Shown piece after piece: positions 42,244 to 50,132 of a stretch of DNA of 64,000 nucleotides; the first letter of the stretch is position 1, and each line of letters begins with the position of its first letter. Both the position numbers and the translations under genes were made by a program. The notes under the pieces are model-generated. The model had not been told where the DNA came from. It saw nothing but the letters and a program-made list of their open reading frames with translations, and ran no database searches. Source of the DNA: Planctomycetota bacterium (GTDB lineage Bacteria; Planctomycetota; B15-G4); assembly GCA_029259725.1 (NCBI GenBank), contig JAJDER010000178.1:1-64000 (forward strand). Direction: 5' to 3'.

Positions 42244-43451
42244 GGGGTCACCCGCCGACCGTATCCATGGCGCACGAGTGCGCGCGCAACCCGCGGACGC
42301 GCCGCCAGTCCGAGCAGGGCCGCGGTCCACCGGGGTCGACGCAGCACGGCGCCCATCAGGCCGCAGGCGAAGCGGCGCGCACCCACCCGACGTCGCAGGC
42401 CACGGACGTAGTTCCGCCCGAGCCGCGGGTTCCAGGCTGCCCCGCACCGCGCGAGCAGCAGAGCCTCTTGCACCGCCGGGAGCACTTCGAGGGCCGAGGC
42501 CAGGGCCCAGCCCATGCCCTCCCCGGTGAAGGGCTCCACGTATCCCGAGCGGTCACCGATCAGGAAGGCCCAGGGCGCCGCCAGCCGCGTCGGCCGCCGC
42601 GTCAGCGCGGGCGTCCCGGTCCAGCGTGCGCCCGCCAGCTCGGGCAGGTCGAGGCCCGCCGCCACGAGGATCGATGCCGCCCGGACGCCGACCCAACCGG
42701 CCGGGTGCGGCTCGGGACGAGCCAGCGCCGCGGCGACGCTCGCGCGCCCATCCTCCAGGCGCGCGATGCCGACGTAGCCACCGGCTCCGCAGGCCATGAC
42801 CAGCTGCGCCTCGCCCAGGCCGGCACCCGCGAGCCGCGACGCGTCGATGAGCGTTCCCGCGCCGAGGCGTGAGTGGCGCACGGTGCGCACCGGGATCTCG
42901 TCGGCGAGCAGGCCCCCGGCGAGGCCGTCCCCGACGAGCACCACCCGCGCATGTTGCGACCAGCACATACCGTCGCGTTCCAGCTGCAGGCGTCGACCGC
43001 CGGGATGCACGGCGGCGGCGCGCACCCGCGTGCCGTCGAGGAAACGGGCACCGGCGGCCACGGCCTCCTCGGTCAGCGCCGCATCCAGCGCCGACCGCGA
43101 GACCGTCACGAGCGACGGGAGCGCGAACGTGCGCCGTGCGCCCGGCGTGCGCACCTCGACCTGCGCGACGCGCCGCCCCCCGAGCCGGTCGGGCAGCTCG
43201 CCGAGGCCGACGTGGTTCAGGCGCGAGAGTGCATCGGGATGCAGGCAGCAGCCGCAGACCTTGTCGCGCGGGAAGCGCGCGGCGTCGAACAGCATCACGG
43301 ACAGCCCGGAACGTGCCAGCTCGCGGGCCGCCAGCGCCCCGGCAGGACCAGCCCCGACGACGGCGACATCGCAACCGGCGACCTCGCAGCCGGTGCCATC
43401 GCGCGCGTCGGGGTTCGAGCGCTCCGTGGGCGGCGACGTCGGTTCCGTCAC
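42240..43451 (-). CDS. FAD-dependent oxidoreductase (geranylgeranyl-reductase/monooxygenase type)
   Basis: Flavoprotein of 403 residues. The dinucleotide fold VAVVGAGPAGALAARELA (29-46) follows a short tail; FPRDKVCGCCLHPDALSRL is typical of this subgroup, and FLIGDRSGYVEPFTGEGMGW is the second FAD motif. The family includes hydroxylases and reductases of lipids and polyketides. Being coupled by GTGA overlaps to a methyltransferase gene upstream and a type III PKS gene downstream, it most likely hydroxylates or oxidises the PKS product, as SrsC does in Streptomyces. GTG start at 43451. Confidence 0.86.
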   Translation of the reverse strand: MTEPTSPPTERSNPDARDGTGCEVAGCDVAVVGAGPAGALAARELARSGLSVMLFDAARFPRDKVCGCCLHPDALSRLNHVGLGELPDRLGGRRVAQVEVRTPGARRTFALPSLVTVSRSALDAALTEEAVAAGARFLDGTRVRAAAVHPGGRRLQLERDGMCWSQHARVVLVGDGLAGGLLADEIPVRTVRHSRLGAGTLIDASRLAGAGLGEAQLVMACGAGGYVGIARLEDGRASVAAALARPEPHPAGWVGVRAASILVAAGLDLPELAGARWTGTPALTRRPTRLAAPWAFLIGDRSGYVEPFTGEGMGWALASALEVLPAVQEALLLARCGAAWNPRLGRNYVRGLRRRVGARRFACGLMGAVLRRPRWTAALLGLAARPRVARALVRHGYGRRVTP

Positions 43452-44230
43452 GGGGCGGCCTCGGCGGGAATCCGACCCGTGCCCGTCGCGGAACCGGAAG
43501 GGAGGGCCCGGCCAGGTGCCCGCAGCAGGAAGCGCGCGGGCCAGCCGCAGGCCACCCTCGCGCCGGAGAGCCCCGCCTCCCGGGCCAGCGCCTCGACCTC
43601 GTCGGCGGAGAACGCGCCCTCCACGGACAACAGGGCATCGGCCCGCACCACGGGCGAGCGGGTCAGCAGCCGCGAGCCGAGCCAGGCCAGGATCCAGCCG
43701 CGTCGGCACCGCAGCAGGTCGTGCACGAGCACACCGACTCGCGCCGCCGTCGCCATGCGCCGCAGCAGTCCGCGGGCGTCTCCCTCGTCGAGGTGGTGCA
43801 GCAGCAGCGAGCACAGCACCACGTCGAAGTCGGAGCCGTCCTCGTCGAGGGGCAGGGCGTCGGTCACATCGTGCTCGGTCACGAGGACATCGAGGCCTGC
43901 CGCGGCAGCCTGTCGGCGGGTGCGCGCCACGGCGAAGGCGCTGCGATCGCAGCCGGCGAGGCGCAGGGGCAGGCCGGAACGCCGCGCCCCGCGCCCGAGA
44001 TCCGCGAGCAGGTCTCCGCCGCCGCAGCCCACGTCGAGCACGCGCAACGGGCGGTCCAGCTCCAGCGCCCAGGGTCGCAGCGCGTCCAGGATCGTGACAG
44101 CCGAGCGAGAGATCCGCTGCAACCGTGCCAGGCCCACGAGCGCCGCCTCGTGCAGGGCCGGGTCGAGGGACGGGCGATCCATCCACTCGTCCTGCCGACG
44201 GCGGCGCGTGAGATCGGGGAGCGGCAACAC
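43448..44230 (-). CDS. Class I SAM-dependent methyltransferase
   Basis: A 260-residue methyltransferase with SAM motif I VLDVGCGGGDLLADL (64-78), then DFDVVLCSLLLHHLDE. The start PLPDLTRRRRQDEWMD, with the later LHEAALVGLARLQRIS, is common in methyltransferases paired with type III PKS and FAD oxidoreductase genes. The GTG at 44230 is chosen to keep that conserved N-terminus; the ATG at 44182 would remove it. First gene of the three-gene operon, coupled to the next by a 4-bp overlap. It probably O- or C-methylates the polyketide ring. Confidence 0.84.
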   Translation of the reverse strand: MLPLPDLTRRRRQDEWMDRPSLDPALHEAALVGLARLQRISRSAVTILDALRPWALELDRPLRVLDVGCGGGDLLADLGRGARRSGLPLRLAGCDRSAFAVARTRRQAAAAGLDVLVTEHDVTDALPLDEDGSDFDVVLCSLLLHHLDEGDARGLLRRMATAARVGVLVHDLLRCRRGWILAWLGSRLLTRSPVVRADALLSVEGAFSADEVEALAREAGLSGARVACGWPARFLLRAPGRALPSGSATGTGRIPAEAAP

Positions 44231-44479
44231 GGGCGCAGCATAGCGTGGTGCCCAGGCCGTCCTGCATCGGCCCGGAACATCCGTTCCCGGCACCGGCGCG
44301 CGCGTCCGCTTCCGGGACGACGGACACACAGCGCCAACACCCTCTCTCCGCCACCGTTACGTCAGCACGCGGTCTCGCAAAAACAGGGACTCGCGCTGCG
44401 CCCCTTTCGGGGACGGCAGTAGGATCGGGAACCGTCACGTCGGGAATCCGCGCCCACCAAGATCGGATGGAGGAACAAG

Positions 44480-44854
44480 ATGCTGAAGAAGCTGGCCATC
44501 GTCGCCGCCGTGCTGCTCGCCTTCGGAGCGACGCAGGCGTTCGCCACCCCCGCACCCTTCTGCTGGGACAACACGGACCAGGTCATCAAGAAGCTGAAGC
44601 GCCTCGACCTGAACACCGAACAGCTCAAGGACGTGTTCGTCTACCAGGAAGCGCACCGCGACGTCATGAAGCGCGCGCACACCGAAGGTCTCGGCTGCCG
44701 CGTCCACGAGAACCACGAGGCCCAGTTCGTGAAGCAGTCGGTGGGCGTCCTCACGGACGAGCAGTTCGAGAAGTACACCGGTCGCGAGCGCAACGAGGAA
44801 GAGGTCCTCATCTACGACAACTACCTGCTGGTCAAGGAGGTCGCGGCACTCTAG
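44480..44854 (+). CDS. Small secreted LTXXQ-like protein, interrupted coiled coil at its end
   Basis: Protein of 124 residues with a signal peptide (LAIVAAVLLAFGATQAFA). The mature part has two LTxxQ-like motifs, LNTEQLKDV (44-52) and LTDEQFEKY (91-99), about 47 residues apart, as in CpxP/Spy periplasmic chaperones, with a His/Cys-rich stretch between them (AHTEGLGCRVHENHE) that could bind metal. The reading frame ends KEVAAL then TAG, but continues in phase as AQIAEL, TAG, AALAKVSAGR, TGA (to 44908): a regular heptad coiled coil broken by two amber codons. TAG is an ordinary stop elsewhere in the window, so the annotated end stays at 44854. Confidence 0.75.
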   Translation: MLKKLAIVAAVLLAFGATQAFATPAPFCWDNTDQVIKKLKRLDLNTEQLKDVFVYQEAHRDVMKRAHTEGLGCRVHENHEAQFVKQSVGVLTDEQFEKYTGRERNEEEVLIYDNYLLVKEVAAL

Positions 44855-44940
44855 GCGCAGATCGCCGAGCTCTAGGCGGCGTTGGCCAAGGTCTCGGCCG
44901 GCCGCTGAGTCGCACCCCTGATCCGGCTCCGCCGGACCCT

Positions 44941-44979
44941 CGCGGGCGCAGTGCGGGAGGTTCCCGGACTGCGCCCGCG
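44941..44979 (+). terminator. Hairpin terminator after the LTXXQ-like gene
   Basis: Perfect 12-bp stem CGCGGGCGCAGT (44941-44952) / ACTGCGCCCGCG (44968-44979) with an inner CGGG-CCCG pairing in the loop. No T tract follows, which is common at this base composition. It ends 12 bp before the start of the next gene. Confidence 0.55.
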
Positions 44980-44991
44980 CTGCATGCGCCC

Positions 44992-46443
44992 ATGCACACC
45001 CGCTCCCTCCCCCTCGTCGTGGTGCTGCTCGGCACGGTCACCGCCTGCTTCGGCCAGGCGGAGACGCCGGAGGTGGCCCGCGGTGGCGCGCCGCGCGCCG
45101 AGGTCGCGGGCGCCTCCTGGGACGGGCCGCTGCTCGAGATCGCGATCGATGTCGCGCGGGGCGACCATCCCGACCTCGACGCCGACGCCGTGCGCGCCGA
45201 GATCCGGCGGCTGGCCGAGCGCTGGCGGCGCCTCGTGGCCGACGAGTCCGACCCGATCCTCCGCGCCGATGCGTTCGCCACCGTGCTCTTCGAGCAGGAG
45301 CGCTTCGCCTCGGTGGCCGACCTCGACTCGCCCGAGAACCTGCACATCGACTCGGTCCTGGAGCGCAAGCGCGGCTACTGCCTCTCGCTCTCGATCGTCG
45401 CCCTGGCCCTGGCCGAAGAGGTGGGCGCACCGCTCCACGGCGTGGCGGCGCCGAACCACTTCTACGTGCGCTGGGATGATGGCGTGGTCCGCCGCGCCCT
45501 GGAACTCACCCGGCGCGGGGAGCCCCTCGACGACGCGCGGATCAAGGCGCAGATCGACGACTTCCTGCTCGACGACACGCTCTACTTCCGCAACCTGACC
45601 ACGCGCGAGGTGGCCGGCGTGCTCATGCACAACCGCGGCTTCGTGGCCCTGGTCGAGGGTCGCGGCGATCGCGCCCGCGCGGACCTGCTGGCCGCCGCCG
45701 AGCTCGTTCCGGGACTGCCCGAAGTGCACCGCAACCTCGGGGTGCTGCACGGCGAGGCCCAGGAGTGGCAGGCCGGCATCACCCGACTCGAGCGCGCGCT
45801 CATGCTCTACCCGGGCGACGTCGACGCGCTGGTCAACCTGGCCCTGTGCCGCCACGGTGCCGGCGACCTCGAGCGCGCCCGCGAGGACATCGACATCGCG
45901 CTGCTGCTGGACCCGTCCCACGCCCGTGCCGCGGACCTGCTCCACGCGTGGGAGCACGACACCGCCTTCACGTCGAGTGGAGCACGCCGACTGTCGGACC
46001 CGCCTCCCGGATTGCAGCCGGGCCTGCTGGGCACCTTCCATCGCGGCAAGACCCTCGGCCGCCCCGCCGAGCGGCGGGTCGCCCGGACGCTCGAGTTCGA
46101 CTGGGGCCGCAGCCGCCCCCTGCGGGCGGTCAGCGACGACGACTTCAGCGTGCGCTGGGAAGGCTGGCTGAAGCTCCCCGTGGGCGGCCGGCTGACCTGG
46201 TTCGTGGTGGCCAACGACGGGGTGCGCATCGACGTCGGCGGCACGCGCATCCTCGACCAGTGGCGCGACGTCGGCTACTCGAGCTGGACGGGCACCGCCG
46301 ACGTGACCCTGCCGCCGGGCTGGCATCCGCTGCGGATCGACTACTTCGACAGCAGCGGCAACGCCCGTCTGGTCTGCCTCGTGAGCCGCGACGGCGACGA
46401 GTTCCCGCTCGACCTCAGCAAGCACCTCTTCCACCAGCCCTGA
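44992..46443 (+). CDS. Transglutaminase-like, TPR and PA14-type exported protein
   Basis: Protein of 483 residues with an N-terminal export signal (LPLVVVLLGTVTACFGQ; lipobox-like TAC at Cys19). Part one (about 40-200) is a SirB1/transglutaminase-like domain with Cys in KRGYCLSLS and His-Asp in NHFYVRWDDG. Part two (about 210-325) has TPR helices (VHRNLGVLHGEAQEW, VDALVNLALCRHGAGDLERA). Part three (about 345-480) is a PA14-type sandwich (RWEGWLKLPVGG, FVVANDGVRIDVGG, LPPGWHPLRIDYFD), normally sugar-binding. A cell-envelope enzyme or scaffold acting on glycan or protein cross-links is plausible. Confidence 0.83.
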   Translation: MHTRSLPLVVVLLGTVTACFGQAETPEVARGGAPRAEVAGASWDGPLLEIAIDVARGDHPDLDADAVRAEIRRLAERWRRLVADESDPILRADAFATVLFEQERFASVADLDSPENLHIDSVLERKRGYCLSLSIVALALAEEVGAPLHGVAAPNHFYVRWDDGVVRRALELTRRGEPLDDARIKAQIDDFLLDDTLYFRNLTTREVAGVLMHNRGFVALVEGRGDRARADLLAAAELVPGLPEVHRNLGVLHGEAQEWQAGITRLERALMLYPGDVDALVNLALCRHGAGDLERAREDIDIALLLDPSHARAADLLHAWEHDTAFTSSGARRLSDPPPGLQPGLLGTFHRGKTLGRPAERRVARTLEFDWGRSRPLRAVSDDDFSVRWEGWLKLPVGGRLTWFVVANDGVRIDVGGTRILDQWRDVGYSSWTGTADVTLPPGWHPLRIDYFDSSGNARLVCLVSRDGDEFPLDLSKHLFHQP

Positions 46444-46486
46444 GATCACCCGGCCGGAGCCCACCCGGCCCGAGGCCGCCCCCACC

Positions 46487-47053
46487 ATGACCACCTCGCT
46501 GAAGCAGCCCGCTCTCGCCCACTGGGAGGACGCCCTCGCCTGGGGCCCCTACCTCGAATCCGTCGCGCAGAAGCGCGACCTGTGGCTCGCCAACAGCCGC
46601 CGCGCCGAGGTCGGTGAAGCCGAGGCGGCACGCCTGGCCGCGCTGCCCGGCCCGCGCCGGGTGCTCGTGATCACCGAGGACTGGTGCGGCGACGCGATCC
46701 GCAGCGTGCCCAGCCTGGCCGCTGCGCTCGGGTCCGCCCCCGACGTCGAGGTGCGCTTCCTGCCGCTCGACAGCCATCCCGAAGCGGTCGAGGGGTTTCG
46801 CACCCACGGCGGCCGCGCGATTCCCATCGCGCTGGTCTTCGACGAGCACGACGCGCTGCTCGGCGCCTGGGGCCCGCGGCCCGCGCCGCTGCAGGCGATG
46901 CTGCGCGAACGGTTGGCCACCGAGGGTCGACCGACGGCCGAGACCATGGGCGAGTTCTACGCGCCGATCATGGCCTGGTACGCCCGGGATCGCGGCGTCA
47001 CCGTGATCCAGGAAGTCCTGATGCTGCTCGAACGGGGTGGCGCACCGCGCTGA
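46487..47053 (+). CDS. Thioredoxin-fold protein with a single active-site Cys
   Basis: Cytosolic 188-residue thioredoxin-family protein. The active-site region reads ITEDWCGDAIRSVP, so only the first Cys of the CxxC pair is present; cis-Pro is in RAIPIALVF. This EDWCGDA variant is a recognised subgroup with unknown redox partner, and one Cys cannot do ordinary disulfide exchange alone. It starts 43 bp after the transglutaminase-like gene and is convergent with a cupin gene across a tandem-repeat spacer. Confidence 0.85.
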   Translation: MTTSLKQPALAHWEDALAWGPYLESVAQKRDLWLANSRRAEVGEAEAARLAALPGPRRVLVITEDWCGDAIRSVPSLAAALGSAPDVEVRFLPLDSHPEAVEGFRTHGGRAIPIALVFDEHDALLGAWGPRPAPLQAMLRERLATEGRPTAETMGEFYAPIMAWYARDRGVTVIQEVLMLLERGGAPR

Positions 47054-47066
47054 CGCCGTGCCGCAA

Positions 47067-47107
47067 GGCCATCCACCGGGCCCGGCCACCGGGCCATCCA
47101 CCGGGCC
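47067..47107. repeat. GGCCATCCACCGGGCC repeats in a convergent spacer
   Basis: GGCCATCCACCGGGCC occurs at 47067-47082 and again at 47092-47107, with the shortened GGCCACCGGGCC at 47084-47095 between and overlapping them. The spacer separates the stop codons of two convergent genes. The array can also fold, as CCGGGCCCGG is self-complementary. Confidence 0.75.
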
Positions 47108-47117
47108 GGCACCCGCT

Positions 47118-47486
47118 TCAGATCTTCTCGAGGTCGGCCGCCTCGATCGTGAAGCCGTGATCGACATCACCGGTGTTGCGCGTGCTCACCGGCTCGAAGA
47201 GCAGGCACTCGACCAGATCCTCCGACGCGGGCTTGTGGCGGACGCCGCGCGGGACGATCACGAACGATCCCGGCCCGACGTCGAGCACGCCGTCCTCGAG
47301 GTGCAGGTGCAGCGTGCCCTCGAGGACCAGGAACATCTCGTCCTCGTGCTCGTGCGCGTGCCAGACGTACTCGCCCTGGAACTTGGCGACCTTGACGTAC
47401 TGGCCGTTGAGTTCGCCCACGACCTTGGGCACCCAGGTCTCGTCGAAGCCGTCGAGCTTGCCCTGAAGGTGGACGACGTCGAGCAT
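47118..47486 (-). CDS. Single-domain cupin
   Basis: Small cupin of 122 residues with both motifs: VWHAHEHEDEMFLVLEG (metal-binding His, His, Glu) and GPGSFVIVPRGVRHKP (second motif with His). Such proteins bind a metal and act as dioxygenases, isomerases or sugar-binding regulators; the sequence does not say which. The ATG at 47486 gives the normal length for the family. No close operon partner; 76 bp separates it from the permease gene upstream on the same strand. Confidence 0.86.
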   Translation of the reverse strand: MLDVVHLQGKLDGFDETWVPKVVGELNGQYVKVAKFQGEYVWHAHEHEDEMFLVLEGTLHLHLEDGVLDVGPGSFVIVPRGVRHKPASEDLVECLLFEPVSTRNTGDVDHGFTIEAADLEKI

Positions 47487-47562
47487 CGTTCGGGCTCCGT
47501 GGCGCACGAGCGCGCCTGCACGGCGCGGGTGGCGCCGGGCGCACCTCGACCGTAGCAGAAGT

Positions 47563-49029
47563 TCAAGCCGGCGTGGATCCGGCTGCGCCGCGCGAGAAGC
47601 CCCACCAGGCCCCGAGCCCCAGCAGGCACAGCAGCGCGCCGACCAACGAGGAGCCGGGGCTGCTGACCACCGCACCGATGGTGACGATCAGCGCGAAGAC
47701 CACGAAGATCCCCGCCACCACACCGCCGCCCGGTGCCCTGAAGCCCGGTGCCCGGGAGCCTGGGGCCCGGAGGCCTTCTGCGCGGAGACCATCCGCGCGG
47801 AGTGGCGCCGCCCGCTCGCGGCGACGCAACCGCAGCAGCGCCGCGCCACACAGCCCGTAGAACAACCAGTCGACGAAGACCACCCCGTCGAGCAGGAAGC
47901 CCAGCACGTCCTGCGGCCGGGCCGTCGCGAGGGAGAGCACGCCGAGCAACACGGCACCCCAGAGTCCCTGCACCAGCACGGCCGTGACCGGCGCGCCCGA
48001 GGAACGGTTGAGTTCCCCGACGCTCTTGAAGAAGAGGCCCTCGCGCGCCATCGCCACGAGCACGAAGGGTGGCGCCAGGCAGATGGTGTTGAGGATGCCG
48101 AGGGACGAGAGCACGACCAGGCCGGCCAGCAGTCTCGCCGCGAGGTCGCCGTGGCCCAGGGGCTCGAGCGCCGCCCGCGCGGCGTCGGCGGCGATGGCGT
48201 CGGACGCCCGTGCGCCCTCGAACCCGAGCAGGTGCAGGAAGGCCACGTTGATCGAGAGGTAGGCGACGACGACGACGCTCACGCCGACGCACAGCCCGAG
48301 CGGCACGTCCCGTCGGGGATGGCGAGCCGCGCCGGCCACGAAGCTGCCCTGTTGCCAGCCACCGAAGGAGAACAGCACGGGCATGAGCGCCGCCGACAGG
48401 GCCACCATCCACCCGCGCGGCGCGGCTCCAGTCGCAGCCAGTCCGGCACCGACGCCCCCCGCAGTGTCGCCCAGTTCGGCCACCGCGTCGCTCCCGGTCA
48501 GCACCGCCAACCCCACCAGCGCCGCCACCCCGAGCAGCTTCGACACCGTGAGCGTGTTCTGCACGCCCTTGCCGAGCCGGAGCCCGGCGACGTTCACCAA
48601 CGTGAAGACCACGATCGCCGTGACGGCGACCAACACCTTGCCCCCGGCCGAGGTGGCCGCCTCCCCGTGCAACGCGATGTCGAGGTTGTCGGCCAGGACC
48701 AGACCGATCACGCCCAGCGCGCCGGACTGGATCACCAGCCAGTTGGCCCAACCGTAGAGGAACGCCAGCGGGCGCCCGAAGGCCTCGCGGATGTAGAGAT
48801 AGGTCCCGCCGTGGCCCGGCAGTCGCCCGGCCAACTCGGCCGTGACCAACGCACCGCACAGCGCGATGAAGCCACCGAGAGCCCAGGCGCCCAGCGCCTG
48901 CGAGGCATCATCGACGCGGCGCGCCACCTCGGCCGGCGTGAAGAAGATGCCCACGCCGACGATGCCGCCCACGACCAGACAGCCGATGTCGAAGGCGGAC
49001 AGCGTACGGCGCGCGTCGGGGTCGTCCAT
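47563..49029 (-). CDS. APC-superfamily amino acid permease
   Basis: Inner-membrane transporter of 488 residues with about 12 helices. The N-terminal signature GCLVVGGIVGVGIFFTP (substrate-binding break in helix 1) and GALVTAELAGRLPGHGGTYLY are typical of the amino acid/polyamine/organocation group. The C-terminal loop at about 405-435 has repeated LRAxGLRAxG units (ADGLRAEGLRAPGSRAPG) encoded by a short GC-rich repeat, so part of that loop is recently expanded. ATG start at 49029. Substrate unknown. Confidence 0.9.
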   Translation of the reverse strand: MDDPDARRTLSAFDIGCLVVGGIVGVGIFFTPAEVARRVDDASQALGAWALGGFIALCGALVTAELAGRLPGHGGTYLYIREAFGRPLAFLYGWANWLVIQSGALGVIGLVLADNLDIALHGEAATSAGGKVLVAVTAIVVFTLVNVAGLRLGKGVQNTLTVSKLLGVAALVGLAVLTGSDAVAELGDTAGGVGAGLAATGAAPRGWMVALSAALMPVLFSFGGWQQGSFVAGAARHPRRDVPLGLCVGVSVVVVAYLSINVAFLHLLGFEGARASDAIAADAARAALEPLGHGDLAARLLAGLVVLSSLGILNTICLAPPFVLVAMAREGLFFKSVGELNRSSGAPVTAVLVQGLWGAVLLGVLSLATARPQDVLGFLLDGVVFVDWLFYGLCGAALLRLRRRERAAPLRADGLRAEGLRAPGSRAPGFRAPGGGVVAGIFVVFALIVTIGAVVSSPGSSLVGALLCLLGLGAWWGFSRGAAGSTPA

Positions 49030-49164
49030 GAAGCCTCGGCCAAGGGACCGGCATGGTAGTCGACCGACGAGGGGGTGGCCCTGGCGCGCGAGCTCGCGCG
49101 GGAACGTCGCCCGGCGGGGGAATCGGGCGGGACCTGATCCGGGCTTGGGTGCAGGCGGTCACGG

Positions 49165-50091
49165 GTGCAGGATGTCTCCGTGGGCACCAGGCGAGAGCGG
49201 CGGACCGGGACAGCGCTTCGGAGGGCCCTCGCCCGTGGCGCCGCGGCCGCACTCGGGCTGGCGCTGGGTGCCTGCACGAGCCCACCGGTCGGGCCTCCGG
49301 CCCCCGCCGCGGCGACCCGCGAGGCATCCACCGCCGAAGCCTCCACCGCCGAGGCGGACTCACGCGGTGCCGCGATCACGGCGGGTCGGCTCGCGCTCCC
49401 CGTCACGCGCGTGGCCGGCCTCTCCGTCGACGGTCGCCCGCTCGAGCTGCGTTCCCTCGGTGCGGGACCGCGCACGGTGTTCGTGCTGGCCTCGATCCAC
49501 GGTGACGAGGGGCTCGGCACGCCGCTCGTCGAGGCCGTCTGGGAGCACCTGCTGCGCCATCCGGCGCTGCTCGACGGCCTGCGCGTCGTGCTGCTGCCGG
49601 TCGCCAACCCCGACGGGCTGCGGGCGGGGCGGCGCGCCAACGCCCGGGGCGTCGACCTCAACCGGAACTTCCCGGCGAGCAATCGGCGCACTGCACCGGC
49701 ACGGGGTGACGGTGAGCTGCCGCTGTCCGAGCCCGAGAGCCGCCTGATCCACGACACGATCCTCGCCCAGGGCCCGAGCCTGGTGTTGACGCTGCACCAG
49801 ACCCGTCGGGATCTCCCGGTCGGGTTCATCGACTATGACGGCCCCGCTGGTGACGTCGCGCGCGCGATCACCGAGCACTCCGACTTCACGTTGAAACGGC
49901 TCGGTGCCAAGCCCGGTTCGCTCGGCTCGTGGGTCGGGATCGATCTCGGCGTGCCCATCCTGACCATCGAACTGAGCCACGAGGCCGACGCGCTCGATGC
50001 GGAGCAGCGCTGGGCGCGCCTGTCGCCCACGGTGCTCGAGCCGTTGCGCTGGTTGCGCGAGGCGGACCCGCGACCCGGCAACGCGCCCTAG
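49165..50091 (+). CDS. MpaA-like M14 carboxypeptidase/amidase lipoprotein
   Basis: A 308-residue lipoprotein (LGLALGAC, Cys37) with a compact M14 peptidase domain: zinc ligands in SIHGDEG (His112, Glu115) and TLHQ (His211), plus RGVDLNRNFP and a late TIELSHEA carrying the catalytic Glu. It is close to murein peptide amidase MpaA, which cleaves gamma-D-Glu-diaminopimelate, but here it is exported and lipid-anchored, so it would act on periplasmic peptides. A short Ala/Thr/Glu linker (EASTAEASTAEA) follows the lipobox. The GTG at 49165 is used; a second in-frame GTG at 49180 is possible. The stop lies in a 15-bp repeat. Confidence 0.84.
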   Translation: MQDVSVGTRRERRTGTALRRALARGAAAALGLALGACTSPPVGPPAPAAATREASTAEASTAEADSRGAAITAGRLALPVTRVAGLSVDGRPLELRSLGAGPRTVFVLASIHGDEGLGTPLVEAVWEHLLRHPALLDGLRVVLLPVANPDGLRAGRRANARGVDLNRNFPASNRRTAPARGDGELPLSEPESRLIHDTILAQGPSLVLTLHQTRRDLPVGFIDYDGPAGDVARAITEHSDFTLKRLGAKPGSLGSWVGIDLGVPILTIELSHEADALDAEQRWARLSPTVLEPLRWLREADPRPGNAP

Positions 50092-50132
50092 GTCAGCGCG
50101 CCCTAGGTCAGCGCGCCCCAGGTCAGCGCGCG
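50081..50132. repeat. 15-bp tandem repeat carrying the stop codons of two convergent genes
   Basis: GCGCGCCCTAGGTCA in near-perfect copies at 50081-50095, 50096-50110 and 50111-50125, plus a partial copy to 50132. The first holds the TAG of the carboxypeptidase gene, and the third holds, on the other strand, the TGA of the protease gene. CCTAGG makes two of the units partly palindromic. Confidence 0.85.

Noticed and set aside
47738..47805. Insertion or mobile element scar in the permease C-terminus
   Set aside because: The short repeat keeps the reading frame and simply encodes repeated GLRA/APG units in a loop; no inverted ends or target duplication are visible.
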